Below are positions 62,366 to 64,000 of a stretch of 64,000 nucleotides of DNA, one piece after another. The DNA is from Paragonimus skrjabini miyazakii (lineage: Eukaryota > Platyhelminthes > Trematoda > Plagiorchiida > Troglotrematidae). Location of the stretch: positions 108,293 to 172,292 of the forward strand of contig JTDE01000304.1 of the NCBI GenBank assembly GCA_014338405.1, in the 5' to 3' direction. Every line of letters begins with the position of its first letter. The first letter of the stretch is position 1. The notes below the pieces were generated by a model. The model had not been told where the DNA came from. It ran no database searches and saw nothing but the letters and a program-made list of their open reading frames with translations. The translations under genes were made by a program, and so were the position numbers.

Positions 62366-64000
62366 AACGTTGGCATCAACGAGATGCTACAACACACCAT
62401 TTGTCCTTACCAGTGTACACAGATGATGAGACTATTTTTGATAATCTAATCACTGGAGATCTTGTAAATCGAGCTGTGTTTCAATATCTTTATCGCTTGG
62501 TTGTTAGCTCAACAAAACTATCCGAAACGCCTTCCTGACAAAACGCATGAGTTTCATCTCACTCCTCCTAGTTCGTCTCCCCCTGTCAATGAAATGTGAA
62601 CAGTTTCAATCAAGTCATTGGGAACCTACGAGCGTTAATTACGAATAATAGCAATTTAACCCAGGAGCAGTTATTTCGTAAAATTGTGGAAAAAACAGAA
62701 TACTAACAAGAATTGAAAAATCTGTTATTCGTGGACTGAACAGATGAAACGAATGAGAAAACGTGCACAACAAAATAGAACAGACAGAGGTTGTATTGCG
62801 AGAGGCATCCTATGTCATACTGGACGAGCATTTCAGCAAGTTACTTGTAAATAACGAACAAAGTTATGTGTATCAAACCAAATTGTAAGTAACACTGCTA
62901 ATCGCTAACAGATAAATCAGTTGCGAATGACTGCTATGCAAATAATATAAGCCATTGCCTCCGTAATCCCATTTCCTTCCCATTGTGATTTATTATTGTA
63001 CAACTTGCGTGAAGAAATTGATGAAGTAAGTATATTTTTAGTAGTCTGCTGTTGCACAAACATTGCGTTGCATACACGTAATAATGTGTTTGGTTGATGA
63101 AACAAATTCGCCCTCGGTTGTATGGATTGAGTGACCTAGCACATATTTCTGTTCAATGCTGCAAAAAAAAGGATTAACGTCTTGATGGATTTATGCTTTA
63201 TTATTGATAGCGTTAATCTAGGAAAAGCACGGAACAGGTAAGAAATATGTTTTGATTTGGTACATCCTAAGTTGATACCAACGATGATGTTCATTTACCA
63301 AAATGTACTGCCCAAGTGTGACAGTGAAATTAAGAAAACCGTTACGTAACTACTTAAGCAGGCAAAAGTAGTAAGCATGTTTAGAGAAATTCTCGGGTCG
63401 GGAAAATCACTGTTACGTTTGCGAGGGGATGTGTAGCAATTGTCTTCCGTTGTTCAAAGATTCAACAGTCGTTCTCACCACTCCAAAAGTCGCTTTTACT
63501 ATAATAATACGACTGTGTACTCAGTAATTTCTAAACAACAAAGGCAAATCATTAGGAAAGGTGAGCGTGTGAGCCTGAATCATACTGAATGACAGCAATC
63601 GTTCAAATGTTTACACGGTAGGTCCTGTTGAATCGTTAAATCGTTTAAAACAGGAGATGAAGTTGAGGCGCTTAAGTCATTTCGTGCATTATTCTCAACC
63701 ATATTCGTATTGAAGTCAGACAAATAGGGTCTGAATGAATTTGATAAAAGTATCAGTGGTCATGTTCTTGCGTAAATATTCACTGTGATTCCACTTGTAC
63801 CGCTGTGATACTTTTTGCATAAAGTAGTGGGCTATATTGATCGACACTCACAACCTTGATATATTATATCAAACTTCCATTAGCCATGACGTAACGTAAT
63901 ACTGAACGGGACGGTAGGATCATTCCCACCACAAGCCGAAAACAAATGTCTGATCAGTGATGATTCATGTTCACATCGATTTTTTTGTGACTACCGCGGT
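62366..64000. other. non-coding stretch, nothing recognised
   Basis: Only short frames without motifs to the window end. Confidence 0.4.

Overview
The window is AT-rich, gene-poor nuclear DNA of a metazoan. I read it as most likely a flatworm, probably a digenean fluke. The grounds are many decayed Penelope-like retroelements with a GIY-YIG endonuclease, a non-LTR retrotransposon tail, tRNA-derived SINEs, long non-coding stretches, and short exons bounded by GT/AG splice signals in phase. No bacterial-type operon, rRNA gene, CRISPR array or intact tRNA gene was seen. The species call is inference.

Layout. Positions 400-4841 hold a head-to-head pair of Penelope-like elements (PLEs) with inverted flanks. 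About 4.85-17 kb shows nothing codable. Positions 17081-17706 are a 488-base assembly gap whose edges are inverted SINE tails. At 18.77-19.30 kb lies an inverted pair of tRNA-derived SINEs. At 20.5-22.0 kb are two inverted PLE fragments that share the same loss of the reverse transcriptase (RT) catalytic motif. At 23.95-25.19 kb is a long decayed PLE whose RT motifs A, B and C and GIY-YIG can still be traced on the minus strand, abutting a SINE.

From 29.68 to about 50.9 kb is the only host-gene-like territory, on the plus strand: a TATA-like box, a convincing first exon (signal peptide plus immunoglobulin domain, phase-1 donor), a weak candidate exon near 36.4 kb, and four exons at 46.3-50.9 kb whose phases join without a break. 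Whether the first and last exons belong to one gene is unproven. The product of the 46-51 kb exons is not recognised.

The right part holds a PLE fragment folded back on its own 3' end (51.3-51.96 kb), a 5'-truncated LINE with a 3' hairpin and (ATG)9 tail (53.24-53.92 kb), another decayed PLE (58.25-58.76 kb) and further SINE copies. The recurring theme is inversion: five separate places carry retroelement sequence as inverted repeats. That pattern is the main point worth checking.
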